Positions 30,724 to 44,910 of a DNA stretch of 64,000 nucleotides are shown piece by piece. The notes under the pieces are model-generated. The model had not been told where the DNA came from. It did not search any database and saw only the letters and a list, made by a program, of their open reading frames with translations. Origin of the DNA: Methylobacillus glycogenes JCM 2850 (lineage in GTDB: Bacteria; Pseudomonadota; Gammaproteobacteria; Burkholderiales; Methylophilaceae). Positions within the stretch are counted from its first letter, which is position 1; every line of letters begins with the position of its first letter. The translations under genes were made by a program, and so were the position numbers. Location of the stretch: assembly GCF_000617925.1 (NCBI RefSeq), contig NZ_BAMT01000007.1, forward strand, positions 1 to 64,000. Reading direction: 5' to 3'.

Positions 30724-31745
30724 TTAGCTACGGCGGCGAGCTACAAAGCCCATCAGAGCCAGGCCAGCCAGCAGCATGGCATAGCTTGAAGGTTCTGGAA
30801 CTGCAGCAACAGGGATATCACCAAGGAAAGCGAATTGGTGAATCTGGCCACGTTGGGTCAACTTGTTAACAAATACGCTACCTTCGATATCTGCATAATT
30901 GGTCAGGTTGCTTTATATGCCAGAACATTGCCACCAAACTGACGACCAAAATCTACGGTTTCAGCATTGTAGAAATTCCAGATCACATTACCTGCAATCT
31001 TTTGTGCAGAGCCGCCGAGGAAGTTGGCGCTGATGTCGATATCAACCAGTGCTGCATTGATGATGACAGTAGTGGCGCTACCCAGGTTGAAATCAAACTC
31101 ACCCTTGCTGAAAATGTTTGCAGCTTCCAGATCGCTCAGATTGAACACAGCCAGGCCATTGGCATCAGCTGTAGCATTGAAAGTGGCCTTGCCACCATTG
31201 ATGCTGACGCTGCTGGTATTGCTCAGTGTGCTCAGGAAGTTGGAAGTGGTCGACAGCAGGTTGGCAAAGTTGGTGGATTCAGAAGCGCCAACGCTAGCTT
31301 GCAAAGTAGCGTTGCTAGTGTAATCCAGTACACGGCCACCGTTGAAATTGATGCCGCTGGTAGCGCCAGCTACATAGGTAGGGCCTTGGAAATTGGTATT
31401 ACTAGCAGCGCCAAAAATAGCTGAGCTGCCACCATTGATTTCAGTCTGGCTCAGGCTGCCCTTGATCACGGCACCGTTTTGCAACACTCTGGCGTTGGAA
31501 ATACTGCCCAGTGCTGTCAAGCCAGCGTAGTCAGAAGTTGGCAGTGTGCGGTGTACATATTCGCCACCCACTACGTTGCCACCTGCCCAGGTACGGCCAT
31601 GCAGGTGTGAGGAAGAGTTGATATCAGTCAGAACAACGGCGTTGAATTGCTGGAATGCTTGATTAGCGGTCAAGCCGGCATGGGCATTGACGCTGAATAA
31701 CAGAGCTGACGCAATCGCAGTCAGCGCAAATTTGCGTATCATCAT
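30724..31745 (-). CDS. PEP-CTERM protein with choice-of-anchor-A domain (one frame break)
   Basis: About 340 residues after repair. A signal peptide (KFALTAIASALLFSVNAHA) precedes a choice-of-anchor-A-type domain (FNAVVLTDINSSSHLHGRTW, AGGNVVGG). The C-terminal sorting signal is VPEPSSYAMLLAGLALMGFV followed by ARRRS, visible only in the second frame. The break at 30906-30907 (CC for CCC on the coding strand) joins YKAT to LTNYADIEGS. PEP-CTERM proteins are processed by exosortase and associated with extracellular polysaccharide. No exosortase gene is in the window. Confidence 0.88.
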
Positions 31746-31905
31746 TTGAAATCCCCGAAGTAAAGTTAGGTAGTGCGTAATCTGTGCTTAAGCATCTTGT
31801 AGCTTTTAATTGCTTGGCAACTGACTCAAATGCTGGGTCAATTGCAATCGTAAAATAGCATAATCATGAATTAAATCTATAGTCCATTTGGGTAGTCCTA
31901 CAGCA

Positions 31906-31921
31906 TGTTTCACGTGAAACA
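31906..31921. promoter_or_regulatory. Perfect parS site upstream of mnmG
   Basis: TGTTTCACGTGAAACA matches the ParB-binding consensus exactly, about 2.7 kb from parA. It would nucleate ParB spreading for origin segregation. Confidence 0.9.
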
Positions 31922-31962
31922 TGGGGCTAGGTATTCGCAGGTATCTTGCCCAAAAACTGCAT

Positions 31963-31978
31963 TGTTTCACGTGGAACA
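31963..31978. promoter_or_regulatory. Second parS-like site upstream of mnmG
   Basis: TGTTTCACGTGGAACA differs from the parS palindrome at one base and lies 57 bases from the perfect site. Apart from the two parS sites and an AT-rich stretch, the 303-base gap 31746-32048 shows nothing else I can identify. Confidence 0.7.
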
Positions 31979-32048
31979 TATGGATTAAAGCTAACAGGAA
32001 ACTACTGAATGCAGTATCATTTCATCTGTTCAAACGAAGCGGTTTTTC

Positions 32049-33943
32049 ATGCAATATCCAGATAAATTTGATGTTATTGTGGTCGGCGGCGGCCATGCGG
32101 GAACGGAAGCGGCGTTAGCGAGTGCTCGCATGGGTCAAAAAACCCTCTTGCTCACCCACAATATCGAAACCTTGGGCCAGATGTCCTGCAATCCCTCCAT
32201 CGGTGGCATAGGCAAAGGCCATTTGGTAAAGGAAGTGGATGCACTGGGTGGTGCCATGGCCGCAGCCACCGATGAAGGTGGCATTCAATTCCGCATACTC
32301 AATTCCAGCAAAGGCCCGGCGGTAAGAGCGACTCGCGCCCAGCTGACCGTATTCTCTATAAAGCGGCCATACGCCATAGGCTGGAAAATCAGCCCAATCT
32401 CTGGTTGTTCCAGCAAGCGGTGGAAGACATTGTGTTGGATGGTGAGCGCGTCGCGGGTGTAGTGACCCAGATCGGGCTCAAGTTTGAAGCCAAGGCGGTG
32501 GTGCTGACGGCAGGGACTTTCCTCGCAGGCTTGGTGCATGTGGGCTTGGCAAATTACCAGGCTGGCCGTGCTGGCGACCCCCCTGCAGTTTCCTTGGCTG
32601 CGCGCTTGCGCGAGATAGGTTTGCCTGCTGGCAGGCTGAAGACAGGTACGCCGCCGCGTATTGATGGCCGCAGCATAGACTATAGCGTCATGACTGAGCA
32701 GCCTGGTGATACGCCAGTGCCCGTGTTTTCCTTCCTCGGCAATGCGGCGCAACATCCTGCACAGCTGCCCTGCTGGATCACCTTCACCAACGAGAAAACT
32801 CACGACATCATACGCAGCGGCCTGGATAGATCGCCCATGTATACCGGGGTGATTGAAGGTGTGGGCCCGCGCTACTGCCCTTCTGTTGAAGACAAGATAC
32901 ACAGGTTTGCCGATAAGGATTCGCACCAGATATTTCTGGAGCCTGAAGGCCTGACCACCCACGAGATTTACCCTAACGGCATCTCTACCAGTTTACCGTT
33001 TGATATCCAGTACGCCCTGGTGCGCTCTATCAAGGGTCTGGAAAACGCCCATATCCTCAGGCCGGGTTATGCCATTGAGTATGACTACTATGATCCACGT
33101 GGATTGAAAAGCTCACTGGAAACCAAATCTGTGCAAGGCTTATTCTTTGCTGGGCAGATCAACGGTACTACAGGCTATGAAGAAGCCGCTGCACAAGGTT
33201 TGCTTGCGGGTGCCAATGCCGCGCTGTACGCACAAGAGAAGGAATCCTGGTGCCCCAGCCGTGATCAGGCTTATCTGGGGGTGTTGGTTGATGACCTGAT
33301 TACCCAGGGTGTCAGCGAGCCTTATCGCATGTTTACCAGCCGCGCGGAATACCGTTTGATGCTGCGTGAAGACAATGCCGATATGCGCCTAACCGAAGCT
33401 GGCCGCAAGCTGGGTCTGGTGGATGATGTGCGTTGGGAAGCTTTTCAGCGCAAGCAGGAAGCCATAGAGCGTGAGCAGCAGCGTTTGCGCCGAACTTTTG
33501 TGCACCCCAGCCAAGTGCCAGCCGAAACCTTACAGCAGGTGTTTGGCAAGGTGCTGGAGCGCGAGTACTCCATGTTTGAATTATTGCGCCGTCCGGAAAT
33601 CAGCTACGAAGCGCTGTTAAGCCTGCCGAATGCAGGGGTGGGTGAAGACGATCCGCAAGTGCGGCAACAACTGGAAATCGCTGCCAAGTATCAGGGCTAT
33701 ATAGATAGGCAAGCGGATGAAATCGAGAAGCTCAAGGGTAGTGAGCAATACCCTCTTCCCGCTAGCTTGGACTATAGCGAAGTGCATGGCTTATCGATTG
33801 AAGTGCAGCAAAAGCTGGCCAAGCAACGCCCGGAAACCATAGGCCAGGCTGGTCGTATCTCCGGCGTAACCCCGGCGGCTATCTCTTTGCTGCTGGTGCA
33901 CCTAAAGCGCAAGTCACGCAAGACCACGGATCAAGTGGCATGA
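32049..33943 (+). CDS. mnmG: tRNA uridine 5-carboxymethylaminomethyl modification enzyme MnmG (one frame break)
   Basis: About 631 residues after repair, the normal length. The FAD-binding start is [20 protein letters not shown]. Further signatures are [45 protein letters not shown] and the C-terminal [14 protein letters not shown]. It partners MnmE. The frame breaks near 32342: restoring GG in CAGGCT gives [11 protein letters not shown] and continues to [13 protein letters not shown] break in this conserved gene is probably a sequence error. Confidence 0.95.
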
Positions 33944-34566
33944 GTTTGCAGCAGAAGCTGGACGCAGGCGTCCGCGAATTAGGGCTGGATATCAATGCTG
34001 AGGTTCAGGCCAAGTTGCTGGATTATCTGGCCTTGATTGTTAAATGGAACAAGGTGCACAACCTCACGGCGATCCGTGAGCCCGAGAATATGGTGACGCT
34101 GCATCTGCTGGATAGCCTGGCAGTCTTACCTTATATAGAGGGGCAGCGTCTGCTGGATGTAGGCAGTGGTGCAGGCCTGCCCGGCATTGTGCTGGCGATT
34201 TGCAGGCCGGATTTGCAAGTGACCACCATAGACGCGGTGCAGAAAAAAGCCAGTTTTATGCGTCAGGCCAAGGCCGAGCTACAAATCGCCAATTTGCAGG
34301 TGCAGTCCGGGCGTGTGGAACAGCTCAAGCCTGAGCAGCCGTTTGATATTGTCATCTCGCGCGCATTTTCCGAGCTGGCCTTGTTTATCAAGCTGACCAA
34401 ACATCTGATTGCAGAAGATGGCGTATGGCTGGCAATGAAGGGTGTGCATCCTGCGGATGAGTTGGCGAAGATAGATTATCAGCCGTCGCGCATAGAAACA
34501 CTGCGGGTGCCTGGTCTAGATGCCGAGCGGCATCTGGTGTTTCTGCCAGCCGGGCAGCTCAAATGA
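33940..34566 (+). CDS. rsmG: 16S rRNA (guanine527-N7)-methyltransferase
   Basis: 208 residues. SAM-binding motif I is [46 protein letters not shown] is the RsmG N-terminal signature, and [16 protein letters not shown] is the catalytic region. It overlaps mnmG by an ATGA, the standard gidA-gidB arrangement. Confidence 0.96.
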   Translation: MSLQQKLDAGVRELGLDINAEVQAKLLDYLALIVKWNKVHNLTAIREPENMVTLHLLDSLAVLPYIEGQRLLDVGSGAGLPGIVLAICRPDLQVTTIDAVQKKASFMRQAKAELQIANLQVQSGRVEQLKPEQPFDIVISRAFSELALFIKLTKHLIAEDGVWLAMKGVHPADELAKIDYQPSRIETLRVPGLDAERHLVFLPAGQLK

Positions 34567-34594
34567 AAATCAAACAAGTGGGGTGGCTTAAATC

Positions 34595-35382
34595 ATGAGG
34601 ATTCTGGCAATTACCAATCAAAAAGGTGGCGTCGGCAAGACTACCACCTGCGTCAACCTTGCCGCCAGCCTGGCGGCGACCAAGCGCAAAGTCTTGTTGA
34701 TAGACCTAGACCTCAGGGCAATGCCACCACGGGCTGTGGCATAGACAAGTCCAGCCTCAAGCTGACGATCTACCACGTCTTGCTGGGTGAGAAATCCTTG
34801 CGTGAGGTGATGCAGCGTTCAGAGCAAGGGCGGTTTGATGTTATTCCCGCTAATCGCGAGCTGGCTGGTGCAGAGGTGGAGCTGGTGAATGAGTTTGCGC
34901 GTGAGACACGCTTGAAGCAGGCGCTGGCTGAGCTGGATGAAGCTTATGACTATGTGCTGATTGATTGCCCCCCTGCCCTCAACCTCACCACGGTGAATGC
35001 CCTCACTGCCGCGCATGCGGTCATGATTCCCATGCAGTGCGAGTATTACGCACTGGAAGGTTTGTCCGATCTGGTCAACACCATCAAGAAGGTACGCGCG
35101 CACCTCAACCCCGGTCTGGAGATAGAAGGTCTGCTGCGCACCCTGTTTGATAATCGCAATACCCTGGCGCAGCAAGTCTCGAATGAGCTGGCCCAGCATT
35201 TTGGCGACAAGGTCTATCGTACCGTTATCCCACGCAATATCCGTCTGGCAGAAGCGCCCAGCTATGGCGTGCCTGTCTTGTTGCATGACAGCGCATCTAA
35301 GGGTGCGCAGGCGTATCTGGCGCTAGCCGGGGAAATCATTAATCGCCACATCATTAATAATCGGCAAGTGGCTGCCAGCTAG
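34595..35382 (+). CDS. parA: Chromosome partitioning ATPase ParA (one frame break)
   Basis: About 262 residues after repair. The deviant Walker A is [17 protein letters not shown]; Walker B is [18 protein letters not shown]. The break at 34711-34712 is diagnostic: GACCTAGACCTCAGG should read GAC CTA GAC CCT CAG, giving the invariant [13 protein letters not shown]. ParA drives separation of ParB-parS complexes, and parS sites lie a few kilobases away. Confidence 0.95.
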
Positions 35383-35390
35383 GAGTGTCT

Positions 35391-36245
35391 ATGGTGAAGT
35401 TGAAGGGATTGGGGCGTGGCTTGGATGCGCTGCTCTCAGGTGATGTGGAAAGTGTGGCAGCCAATGACACACCCAATACATTAAAAGTCAGCCAACTACA
35501 GCCGGGCAAGTATCAGCCCCGTACCCAGATGGACCAGGCTTCACTGGCCAGCCTTGCGGATTCCATCCGCGCCCAGGGCATTATGCAGCCTATTCTAGTG
35601 CGTGAAGTTGAAGCTGGGCGCTATGAAATTATTGCTGGTGAACGTCGCTGGCGTGCCTCGCAATTGGCGGGCCTGGAAGAAGTGCCGGTGCTGGTACGCG
35701 ATATTCCTGATGAATCCGCGCTGGCCATGGCCTTGATTGAGAATATTCAGCGTGAAAACCTTAACCCGCTGGAAGAGGCCTTGGGTATACAGCGCCTGAT
35801 CAATGAATTTGATATGACGCACCAGGCTGCGGCCGATGCTGTTGGCCGCTCACGCAGCGTGGTTACCAATCTGCTTAGATTACAGAATTTGAATCAAAAT
35901 GTGCAGGATATGCTAATGCAGTCACAGCTAGACATGGGTCATGCTCGTGCCCTGCTCGCCTTGCCTGAAGCAAAACAAATTCTGGCTGCTGAACAAATCG
36001 TACAAAAACAACTTTCTGTGAGAGAAGCAGAAAAACTGGTCAAGCAATTGAGTGCTGAGCAAGCGCCCAAGCCCGCCAAAGTGGTAGATAGGGATGTTTT
36101 ACGTCTGCAAGAAGACCTGTCAGAGCTGCTAGGTGCGGAAGTTGAGATCAGTGCGGGGAGTAAAGGTAAGGGTCAAGTCAGGATTCATTATGCCAATCTT
36201 GATCAACTTGACGGTCTTATCCAGCGATTCAAAGGCGCTAACTAG
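35391..36245 (+). CDS. parB: Chromosome partitioning protein ParB
   Basis: 284 residues from ATG 35391, five bases after AGGAG; a GTG two codons earlier is the alternative. The N-terminal KGLGRGLDALLSG is the ParA-interaction peptide. The CTP-binding GERR motif is in YEIIAGERRWRASQLAGL. MALIENIQRENLNPLEEALG is the ParB clamp region. The helix-turn-helix MTHQAAADAVGRSRSVVTNL binds parS. The C-terminus dimerises. Confidence 0.96.
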   Translation: MVKLKGLGRGLDALLSGDVESVAANDTPNTLKVSQLQPGKYQPRTQMDQASLASLADSIRAQGIMQPILVREVEAGRYEIIAGERRWRASQLAGLEEVPVLVRDIPDESALAMALIENIQRENLNPLEEALGIQRLINEFDMTHQAAADAVGRSRSVVTNLLRLQNLNQNVQDMLMQSQLDMGHARALLALPEAKQILAAEQIVQKQLSVREAEKLVKQLSAEQAPKPAKVVDRDVLRLQEDLSELLGAEVEISAGSKGKGQVRIHYANLDQLDGLIQRFKGAN

Positions 36246-36255
36246 TAATTTCAGC

Positions 36256-36284
36256 TTGACTTAAGCCTGATTTATCAACAAAAT
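36256..36284 (+). promoter_or_regulatory. Possible promoter of the ATP synthase operon
   Basis: TTGACT (36256-36261), 17 bases, CAAAAT (36279-36284) in the 115-base gap before atpI. The -10 is weak, so this is tentative. The overlapping TTATCAACA resembles a DnaA box. Confidence 0.35.
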
Positions 36285-36360
36285 CTCGGGTTTTCACGGG
36301 TGGGGCAATTTTGCCCGGTTCGCTTTTGCCCGGGATTTATGAATCAGGGAATACCGCGGC

Positions 36361-36747
36361 ATGGATGAATTACTGGCGAAAATGATTAAGCGACAAGTGC
36401 TTGCCACGCTAGTAGTTTCAGTGCTCGCCTTCTTGGTATTAAACCGGTACAACGTTGGTCTGCATGGTGCTTTATCAGCCCTGGCAGGCGGCGGTTCTGC
36501 CATCCTTGGCGGCCTGGCTGCCAAGTGGAAGCTGCAAAATAAGACAGCAGTGGTAGGGGCTGGTTCCGTATTGGTCCATATTTTGATTGCCGAGGCCATC
36601 AAGATTGCAGTGATTGGTATTTCGCTGCTGCTGGTGTTCAAGTGTTACGAGAAGTTGATCCCGATTGCGCTGATTGCAGGTTTGGCTGCAGCAGCCATCA
36701 TGTCGGGCGCAGCCATTTTTGCAATTAACGAAAAAAACAACGCTTAG
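36361..36747 (+). CDS. atpI: ATP synthase subunit I (Fo assembly protein)
   Basis: 128 residues with four hydrophobic segments, including [20 protein letters not shown] and [18 protein letters not shown]. It is the least conserved gene of the operon; position and topology make the call. AtpI assists assembly of the c-ring. It is followed 11 bases later by atpB. Confidence 0.88.
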   Translation: MDELLAKMIKRQVLATLVVSVLAFLVLNRYNVGLHGALSALAGGGSAILGGLAAKWKLQNKTAVVGAGSVLVHILIAEAIKIAVIGISLLLVFKCYEKLIPIALIAGLAAAAIMSGAAIFAINEKNNA

Positions 36748-36758
36748 GGTTTGATGTT

Positions 36759-37565
36759 ATGGCGACAGGTCACTTAACTCCTTCTGAATATATCGGTCAC
36801 CACCTCTCCTTCAACCAAAAGGTTGTCGGTGAAGGCGGTTTCTGGGTACTGAACGTGGACACCCTGGTGATGTCCGCTCTGCTGGGTATCGTGGTATTCG
36901 GCCTGCTGTGGTGGGTGGTACGCGGTGCTACAGCTGGTGTGCCAACCAAGCGTCAAGCCTTTGTTGAGCTGTTGGTCGAGTTTATCGACACTCAGGTCAA
37001 GAGCATTTTCCACGGCAACCGTCATGTGTTTATTGCCCCACTCGCGCTGACTGTATTTGTCTGGGTGCTGGTGATGAATGCGATGGACTTCCTGCCTATC
37101 GACATCATGGCAAACTTTGTCTACGCCAATCTGGGCCTGCATGCCTGGCGTAGTGTCCCGACTTCCGATATCAACGCCACCTTCGCGCTGGCGCTGGCGG
37201 TGTGGTTCCTCATGATTTTCTTCAGCATCAAGGTCAAGGGCCTGGGCGGCTGGATTCATGAGCTGTTCTGTTCTCCATTTGGCAGCAACCCGCTGGTTTG
37301 GCCTGCCAACTTTGCCTTCAACCTGATTGAGTACATCTCCAAGCCACTTTCGCACTCGCTGCGTCTGTTCGGCAATATGTACGCAGGTGAAATCATTTTC
37401 TTGCTGCTCGGTATGTGGGCGGCGACCGGTCTGGCTGGTACTGTTTTCGGTGCTTTGCTGGGTGCGGGTTGGGCGATCTTCCACATTTTGATCGTCTGTC
37501 TGCAGGCATTCATTTTCATGATGCTGACGGTTGTCTACATATCCATGGCGCACGAAAGCCACTAA
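36759..37565 (+). CDS. atpB: ATP synthase Fo subunit a
   Basis: 268 residues with five to six membrane helices. The essential arginine lies in [20 protein letters not shown]. The proton-channel C-terminal helix ends [13 protein letters not shown]. The sequence [20 protein letters not shown] leads to the conserved helix with Asn and Asp residues. It forms the stator half-channels next to the c-ring. Confidence 0.97.
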   Translation: MATGHLTPSEYIGHHLSFNQKVVGEGGFWVLNVDTLVMSALLGIVVFGLLWWVVRGATAGVPTKRQAFVELLVEFIDTQVKSIFHGNRHVFIAPLALTVFVWVLVMNAMDFLPIDIMANFVYANLGLHAWRSVPTSDINATFALALAVWFLMIFFSIKVKGLGGWIHELFCSPFGSNPLVWPANFAFNLIEYISKPLSHSLRLFGNMYAGEIIFLLLGMWAATGLAGTVFGALLGAGWAIFHILIVCLQAFIFMMLTVVYISMAHESH

Positions 37566-37607
37566 TCACTTTTTATCGTTAACTCTCTAAAGCCGAAAGG
37601 AAATTAA

Positions 37608-37880
<273 letters not shown>

Positions 37881-37947
37881 GTAAAGTCGCGTTTTAGTTT
37901 AAGTATTTAAGCTTAAAACTGACTAGATTAACGGCTCGGGAGCAAAA

Positions 37948-38418
37948 ATGAATATCAACCTGACACTAATTGCGCAGGCTATCTCATTTGCCATTCTGAT
38001 CTGGTTTACAACAAAGTTTGTATGGCCATATCTCCTGAATGCGATTGAGACTCGCCAGAAAACCATCGCTGATGGCCTGGCTGCGGCTGAGCGCGGTAAG
38101 CAGGAGCTTGAGGTTGCAACTCAGCGTTCGGCTGAAGTTGTCAACGATGCCAAACAAAAAGCAACTTCCATCATTGCGCAGGCTGAAAAGCGTGCCAGCG
38201 AAATCGTGGAAGAAGCCAAGGCAAATGCCAAGACCGAGGGTGATCGCATCATCACCGGTGCAAAGGCTGAGATCGATCAAGAAGTCAATCGCGCTAAGGA
38301 AGGCTTGCGTCAGCAGGTTTCCACGCTGGCGATTGCTGGTGCAGAGAAGATCCTGCGCAAGGAAATCGATGCCAAGGCACACGCTGACCTGTTGACCAGC
38401 ATCGCAAACGAGCTCTAG
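37948..38418 (+). CDS. atpF: ATP synthase Fo subunit b
   Basis: 156 residues, same as E. coli. One N-terminal membrane segment ([20 protein letters not shown]) is followed by a long coiled coil (about 30-140) forming the peripheral stalk, ending LLTSIANEL. It binds subunit delta at the top of F1. Confidence 0.97.
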   Translation: MNINLTLIAQAISFAILIWFTTKFVWPYLLNAIETRQKTIADGLAAAERGKQELEVATQRSAEVVNDAKQKATSIIAQAEKRASEIVEEAKANAKTEGDRIITGAKAEIDQEVNRAKEGLRQQVSTLAIAGAEKILRKEIDAKAHADLLTSIANEL

Positions 38419-38437
38419 GAAGGATAAGGGGCACGAT

Positions 38438-38973
38438 ATGGCTGAAGCGATCACCATTGCAAGACCTTATGCAGTTGCGGTTTACCGCCTGGCTAAGGAA
38501 AAGAATGCACTGGCGGACTGGTCACACACGCTCAATCTGGCCGCGGCTATCGCGGCAGATGAGCAGATGCGGGCTTTTATCGACAACCCCAAGGTTGTCG
38601 CAGCCGATTTGGAGAGCGTGTTTCTCTCCATCGCCGGAGACAAGCTGAATGATGCAGGTCAGAACCTGATCAAGCTGCTGGTGGAATACGGTCGGCTGGC
38701 TATCTTGCCGGAAATTGCTGCGGCGTTTGAAGAGCTCAAGCACAGGACGAAGGTGTCCTGGAAGCCGAGATCACCGCGGCAGCCCAACCTAGCGATGCAG
38801 ATGTTGCTGCTGTCGTGAAGCGTTTGGAAACCAGGTTCGGCAAGAAGATTGAAGCTAGCGTCAAGGTGGATCCAGAAATTATTGGCGGGATCAAAATTGT
38901 AGTCGGCGATACGGTCATTGACGCTTCAGTCCGTGGCCAATTGCAAGAGTTGGCCTACACGCTGAAAGGTTAG
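38438..38973 (+). CDS. atpH: ATP synthase F1 subunit delta (one frame break)
   Basis: About 178 residues after repair. The N-terminal helical bundle begins ITIARPYAVAVYRLAKEKNA. The frame breaks at about 38745: AGGGAC read as AGGAC. In the restored frame the C-terminal part follows (EGVLEAEITAA, then RLETRFGKKIEASVKVDPEI, IGGIKIVVGDTVIDASVRG and QLQELAYTLKG to TAG 38971-38973). That ending is the conserved delta signature, so the full protein is present in the organism. Confidence 0.94.
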
Positions 38974-38982
38974 GAAAAAGTA

Positions 38983-40524
<1,542 letters not shown>

Positions 40525-40555
40525 GCTCAAGTTGAACAGACAGGCAGACTAGACA

Positions 40556-41431
40556 ATGGCCGGTAGCAAAGAAATACGTACCAAGATCAAGAGTGTGGAA
40601 AACACACGCAAGATCACCAAGGCGATGGAAATGGTCGCTGCATCCAAAATGCGCAAGGCGCAGGAGCGGATGCGGATGGCCAGGCCCTATGCGGAAAAGA
40701 TACGCAATGTGACAGCCCACTTGTCGCAAGCCAATTCCGAATACAAGCACCCCTTTATCGTCAAGCGCGAGAAGGTATCAAACGTAGGTTTGATCGTGGT
40801 GAGTTCGGACAAGGGTTTGTGCGGTGGTCTTAACACCAACGTATTGCGCATGTCGCTGAACCAGATGAAGACCTGGGAAACTGAAGGTAAGCAGATTACC
40901 GTCAGCGCCATCGGCAACAAGGGGTTCGGCTATATGAACCGTATTGGTGCCAATGTGAAGTCCCATGTCACCGGTCTTGGCGATACCCCGCATCTGGAAA
41001 AGCTGATCGGTACCATCAAGGTCATGCTGGATGCCTACATCGCAGGTGAGATTGATCAACTGTTTATCGGTTACACCCGTTTCATCAACACGATGAAGCA
41101 GGAGCCGGTGATGGTGCAACTGCTGCCATTGTCCAGCGAGCAGCTGGATACAACAGCCACCACAGCCAAGGGCCATTGGGATTACATCTATGAGCCTGAC
41201 GCTAGCGTTGTGATCGACGAACTGATGACACGCTATGTTGAGTCCATGATCTACCACGCCGTTGCTGAAAACATGGCGTCCGAACAAAGCGCCCGTATGG
41301 TCGCGATGAAGGCCGCTTCGGATAATGCAAAGACGGTGATTGGCGAATTGAAGCTGGTGTACAACAAGGCACGTCAGGCTGCAATTACCAAGGAAATCTC
41401 AGAGATTGTCGGTGGCGCGGCGGCTGTCTAG
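40556..41431 (+). CDS. atpG: ATP synthase F1 subunit gamma
   Basis: 291 residues. The N-terminal helix starts [20 protein letters not shown] and continues [16 protein letters not shown]. The C-terminal helix has [20 protein letters not shown], both parts of the central rotor coiled coil. [14 protein letters not shown] is the family motif. Confidence 0.98.
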   Translation: MAGSKEIRTKIKSVENTRKITKAMEMVAASKMRKAQERMRMARPYAEKIRNVTAHLSQANSEYKHPFIVKREKVSNVGLIVVSSDKGLCGGLNTNVLRMSLNQMKTWETEGKQITVSAIGNKGFGYMNRIGANVKSHVTGLGDTPHLEKLIGTIKVMLDAYIAGEIDQLFIGYTRFINTMKQEPVMVQLLPLSSEQLDTTATTAKGHWDYIYEPDASVVIDELMTRYVESMIYHAVAENMASEQSARMVAMKAASDNAKTVIGELKLVYNKARQAAITKEISEIVGGAAAV

Positions 41432-41478
41432 TCGTGCTGAATGTAGCTTAAGTAAAAGCTCAAAGAATTTAAGTATAG

Positions 41479-42890
<1,412 letters not shown>

Positions 42891-42965
42891 GCGATTCTCA
42901 ACTTATTCCTATCAAGTCCTAATTTAGGCAAAGTCCTAGTTAGGCAAAGTTAAGGATAGAACGAT

Positions 42966-43391
42966 ATGGCATCAACAATACACCTGGACGTGGTCAGCGC
43001 AGAAGAGTCCCTCTTCTCGGGCGAAGCAGAGTTTGTCGCTGCGCCTGCGAAGCTGGGCGAGGTGGGTATCTATCCCAACCATGCGCCTTTGATCACCACC
43101 ATCAAGCCAGGCGTGCTGCGTATCAAGGTTGCCAACAGCGGTGAAGAACAGGCTATCTACATTTCCGGCGGTTTGCTGGAAGTGCAGCCTGGCATCATCA
43201 CTGTATTGGCGGATACTGCGATCCGTGGTCGTGACCTGGATGAGACCAAGGCTATCGAAGCCAAGCGTGCTGCCGAAGAAGCGCTGAAGAACAATGCCTC
43301 TGGTATTGACTATGCGCGTGCCCAGGCAGAGCTTTCCGAAGCCCTGGCTCAACTGCAGACCATAGAACAGCTGCGCAAGACTACGCACTAA
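42966..43391 (+). CDS. atpC: ATP synthase F1 subunit epsilon
   Basis: 141 residues. The beta-sandwich domain has [20 protein letters not shown] and [16 protein letters not shown]. The C-terminal helical hairpin (about 90-139) is the inhibitory arm. It ends the operon, followed by a strong terminator. Confidence 0.97.
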   Translation: MASTIHLDVVSAEESLFSGEAEFVAAPAKLGEVGIYPNHAPLITTIKPGVLRIKVANSGEEQAIYISGGLLEVQPGIITVLADTAIRGRDLDETKAIEAKRAAEEALKNNASGIDYARAQAELSEALAQLQTIEQLRKTTH

Positions 43392-43447
43392 TACCTCGCT
43401 GTTATAACAGCCAGGCCTGGTGAGTGTCAGAGTCACCTGTTTTAAGC

Positions 43448-43477
43448 AAAACGGCAGCCAACTGGCTGCCGTTTTTA
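43448..43477 (+). terminator. Terminator of the ATP synthase operon
   Basis: AAAACGGCAGCC, AACT, GGCTGCCGTTTT followed by TATTT. The 12-bp stem is perfect. Confidence 0.93.
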
Positions 43478-43523
43478 TTTATACTTCTGGATATTCCAGA
43501 ATAGCGCCAGACCGGATCTTACC

Positions 43524-44909
43524 TTGTCATCTTCCCCGACATCCTCCTTGCCCAAGCTCAATATCGTCATCCTTGCCGCGGGCAAAGGCACCCGCATGCA
43601 TTCCAGCAAACCCAAAGTGTTGCACCCCATCGCGGGCAAACCCATACTGCGGCATATGCTGGCGACTGCACGTGCTCTGCAGCCGAGCAAGATTATTGTG
43701 ATTTACGGTTTTGGCGGCGAAACAGTCCCTGAGACCATAGGGGAGTCAGACATCGTCTGGGTCAAGCAAGAACAACAGCTGGGCACCGGGCATGCCATGC
43801 AGCAAGCCCTGCCCCACCTGGAAGACGATGCACGCACCCTGATACTGGTGGGCGATGTGCCGCTGCTCGAAGTCTCAAGTTGTGTTGCCTTGTTCAAGGA
43901 ACCTGCGCCGCTGGCACTGCTGACCGTCAACATGCCTAATCCAGCAGGCTATGGCCGTATTGTGCGTGTTCAAAATGCAGTGCAGGCCATTGTGGAACAC
44001 AAGGACGCCAACGAGGCACAGCGCACCATCAAGGAGATCAATACCGGCATCATGGCCGCTGATAACCGCTGGCTGAGCCAATGGCTGCAACGTCTAGACA
44101 ATAACAACGCCCAGCAGGAATATTACCTGACCGATATCGTGGCGCTGGCTGTGGCGGATGGCCAATATGTCAGTGCTGTGCAGTGCAATGACGAGTGGCA
44201 AGTCGCTGGTGTGAATTCCAAGCAGGATTTGGCAACACTGGAGCGGGTTTACCAACACCGCCAGGCTGCGCGTCTATTGGCCCAGGGTGTGACTCTGGCC
44301 GACCCTGCGCGCCTTGATGTACGTGGTGAGCTCACCGTCGGCCGTGACGTAGAGATCGATATCGGCTGTATCTTTGAAGGCAAGGTCAGCCTGGCCGACA
44401 ATGTGCGCATAGGCCCGTATTGCGTGATTCGCAACGCCAGCATAGGCGCAGGCACAGCTCTGGCTGCCTACACCCATATAGACGATGCCAGCCTGGCAGA
44501 AGAATGCCGTATAGGCCCGTTTGCACGCCTACGTCCGGGCACGCAGTTGGCTGATCATGCTCATGTGGGTAACTTTGTCGAGCTGAAAAACGCGCAGGTG
44601 GATAGTGGCAGCAAAATCAACCATCTGAGCTATGTTGGTGACGCCACGGTGGGCAAAAAGGTCAACATAGGGGCAGGCACCATCACCTGCAATTACGACG
44701 GCGTTAACAAATGGCGTACCGTGATTGAAGATAATGTCTTTATTGGTTCAGACACACAGTTGATTGCCCCAGTCACGGTCAAGGCAGGCGCCACCTTGGC
44801 TGCAGGCACTACCCTGACCCAAGATGCTCCCGCCGATAAGCTCACCATGTCGCGCGGTAGGCAATTTACCCTGGATAATTGGCAACGCCCCGAGAAAGTG
44901 AAGAAATAA
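43524..44909 (+). CDS. glmU: Bifunctional UDP-GlcNAc pyrophosphorylase / GlcN-1-P acetyltransferase
   Basis: 461 residues from a TTG start. The uridylyltransferase domain opens [20 protein letters not shown]. The left-handed beta-helix acetyltransferase domain (about 250-455) has [20 protein letters not shown] and [20 protein letters not shown]. It makes UDP-GlcNAc for peptidoglycan and LPS. glmS follows one base after its stop, so the pathway genes are coupled. Confidence 0.96.
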   Translation: MSSSPTSSLPKLNIVILAAGKGTRMHSSKPKVLHPIAGKPILRHMLATARALQPSKIIVIYGFGGETVPETIGESDIVWVKQEQQLGTGHAMQQALPHLEDDARTLILVGDVPLLEVSSCVALFKEPAPLALLTVNMPNPAGYGRIVRVQNAVQAIVEHKDANEAQRTIKEINTGIMAADNRWLSQWLQRLDNNNAQQEYYLTDIVALAVADGQYVSAVQCNDEWQVAGVNSKQDLATLERVYQHRQAARLLAQGVTLADPARLDVRGELTVGRDVEIDIGCIFEGKVSLADNVRIGPYCVIRNASIGAGTALAAYTHIDDASLAEECRIGPFARLRPGTQLADHAHVGNFVELKNAQVDSGSKINHLSYVGDATVGKKVNIGAGTITCNYDGVNKWRTVIEDNVFIGSDTQLIAPVTVKAGATLAAGTTLTQDAPADKLTMSRGRQFTLDNWQRPEKVKK

Positions 44910-44910
44910 T

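Noticed and set aside
32285-32962. Long minus-strand frames opposite mnmG, atpA, atpD and gltB
   Set aside because: They are shadows of strongly conserved coding sequence with biased codon use and have no ribosome-binding sites or family features.
36272-36280. DnaA box before atpI
   Set aside because: TTATCAACA has one mismatch and stands alone within a probable promoter; chance occurrence is likely.
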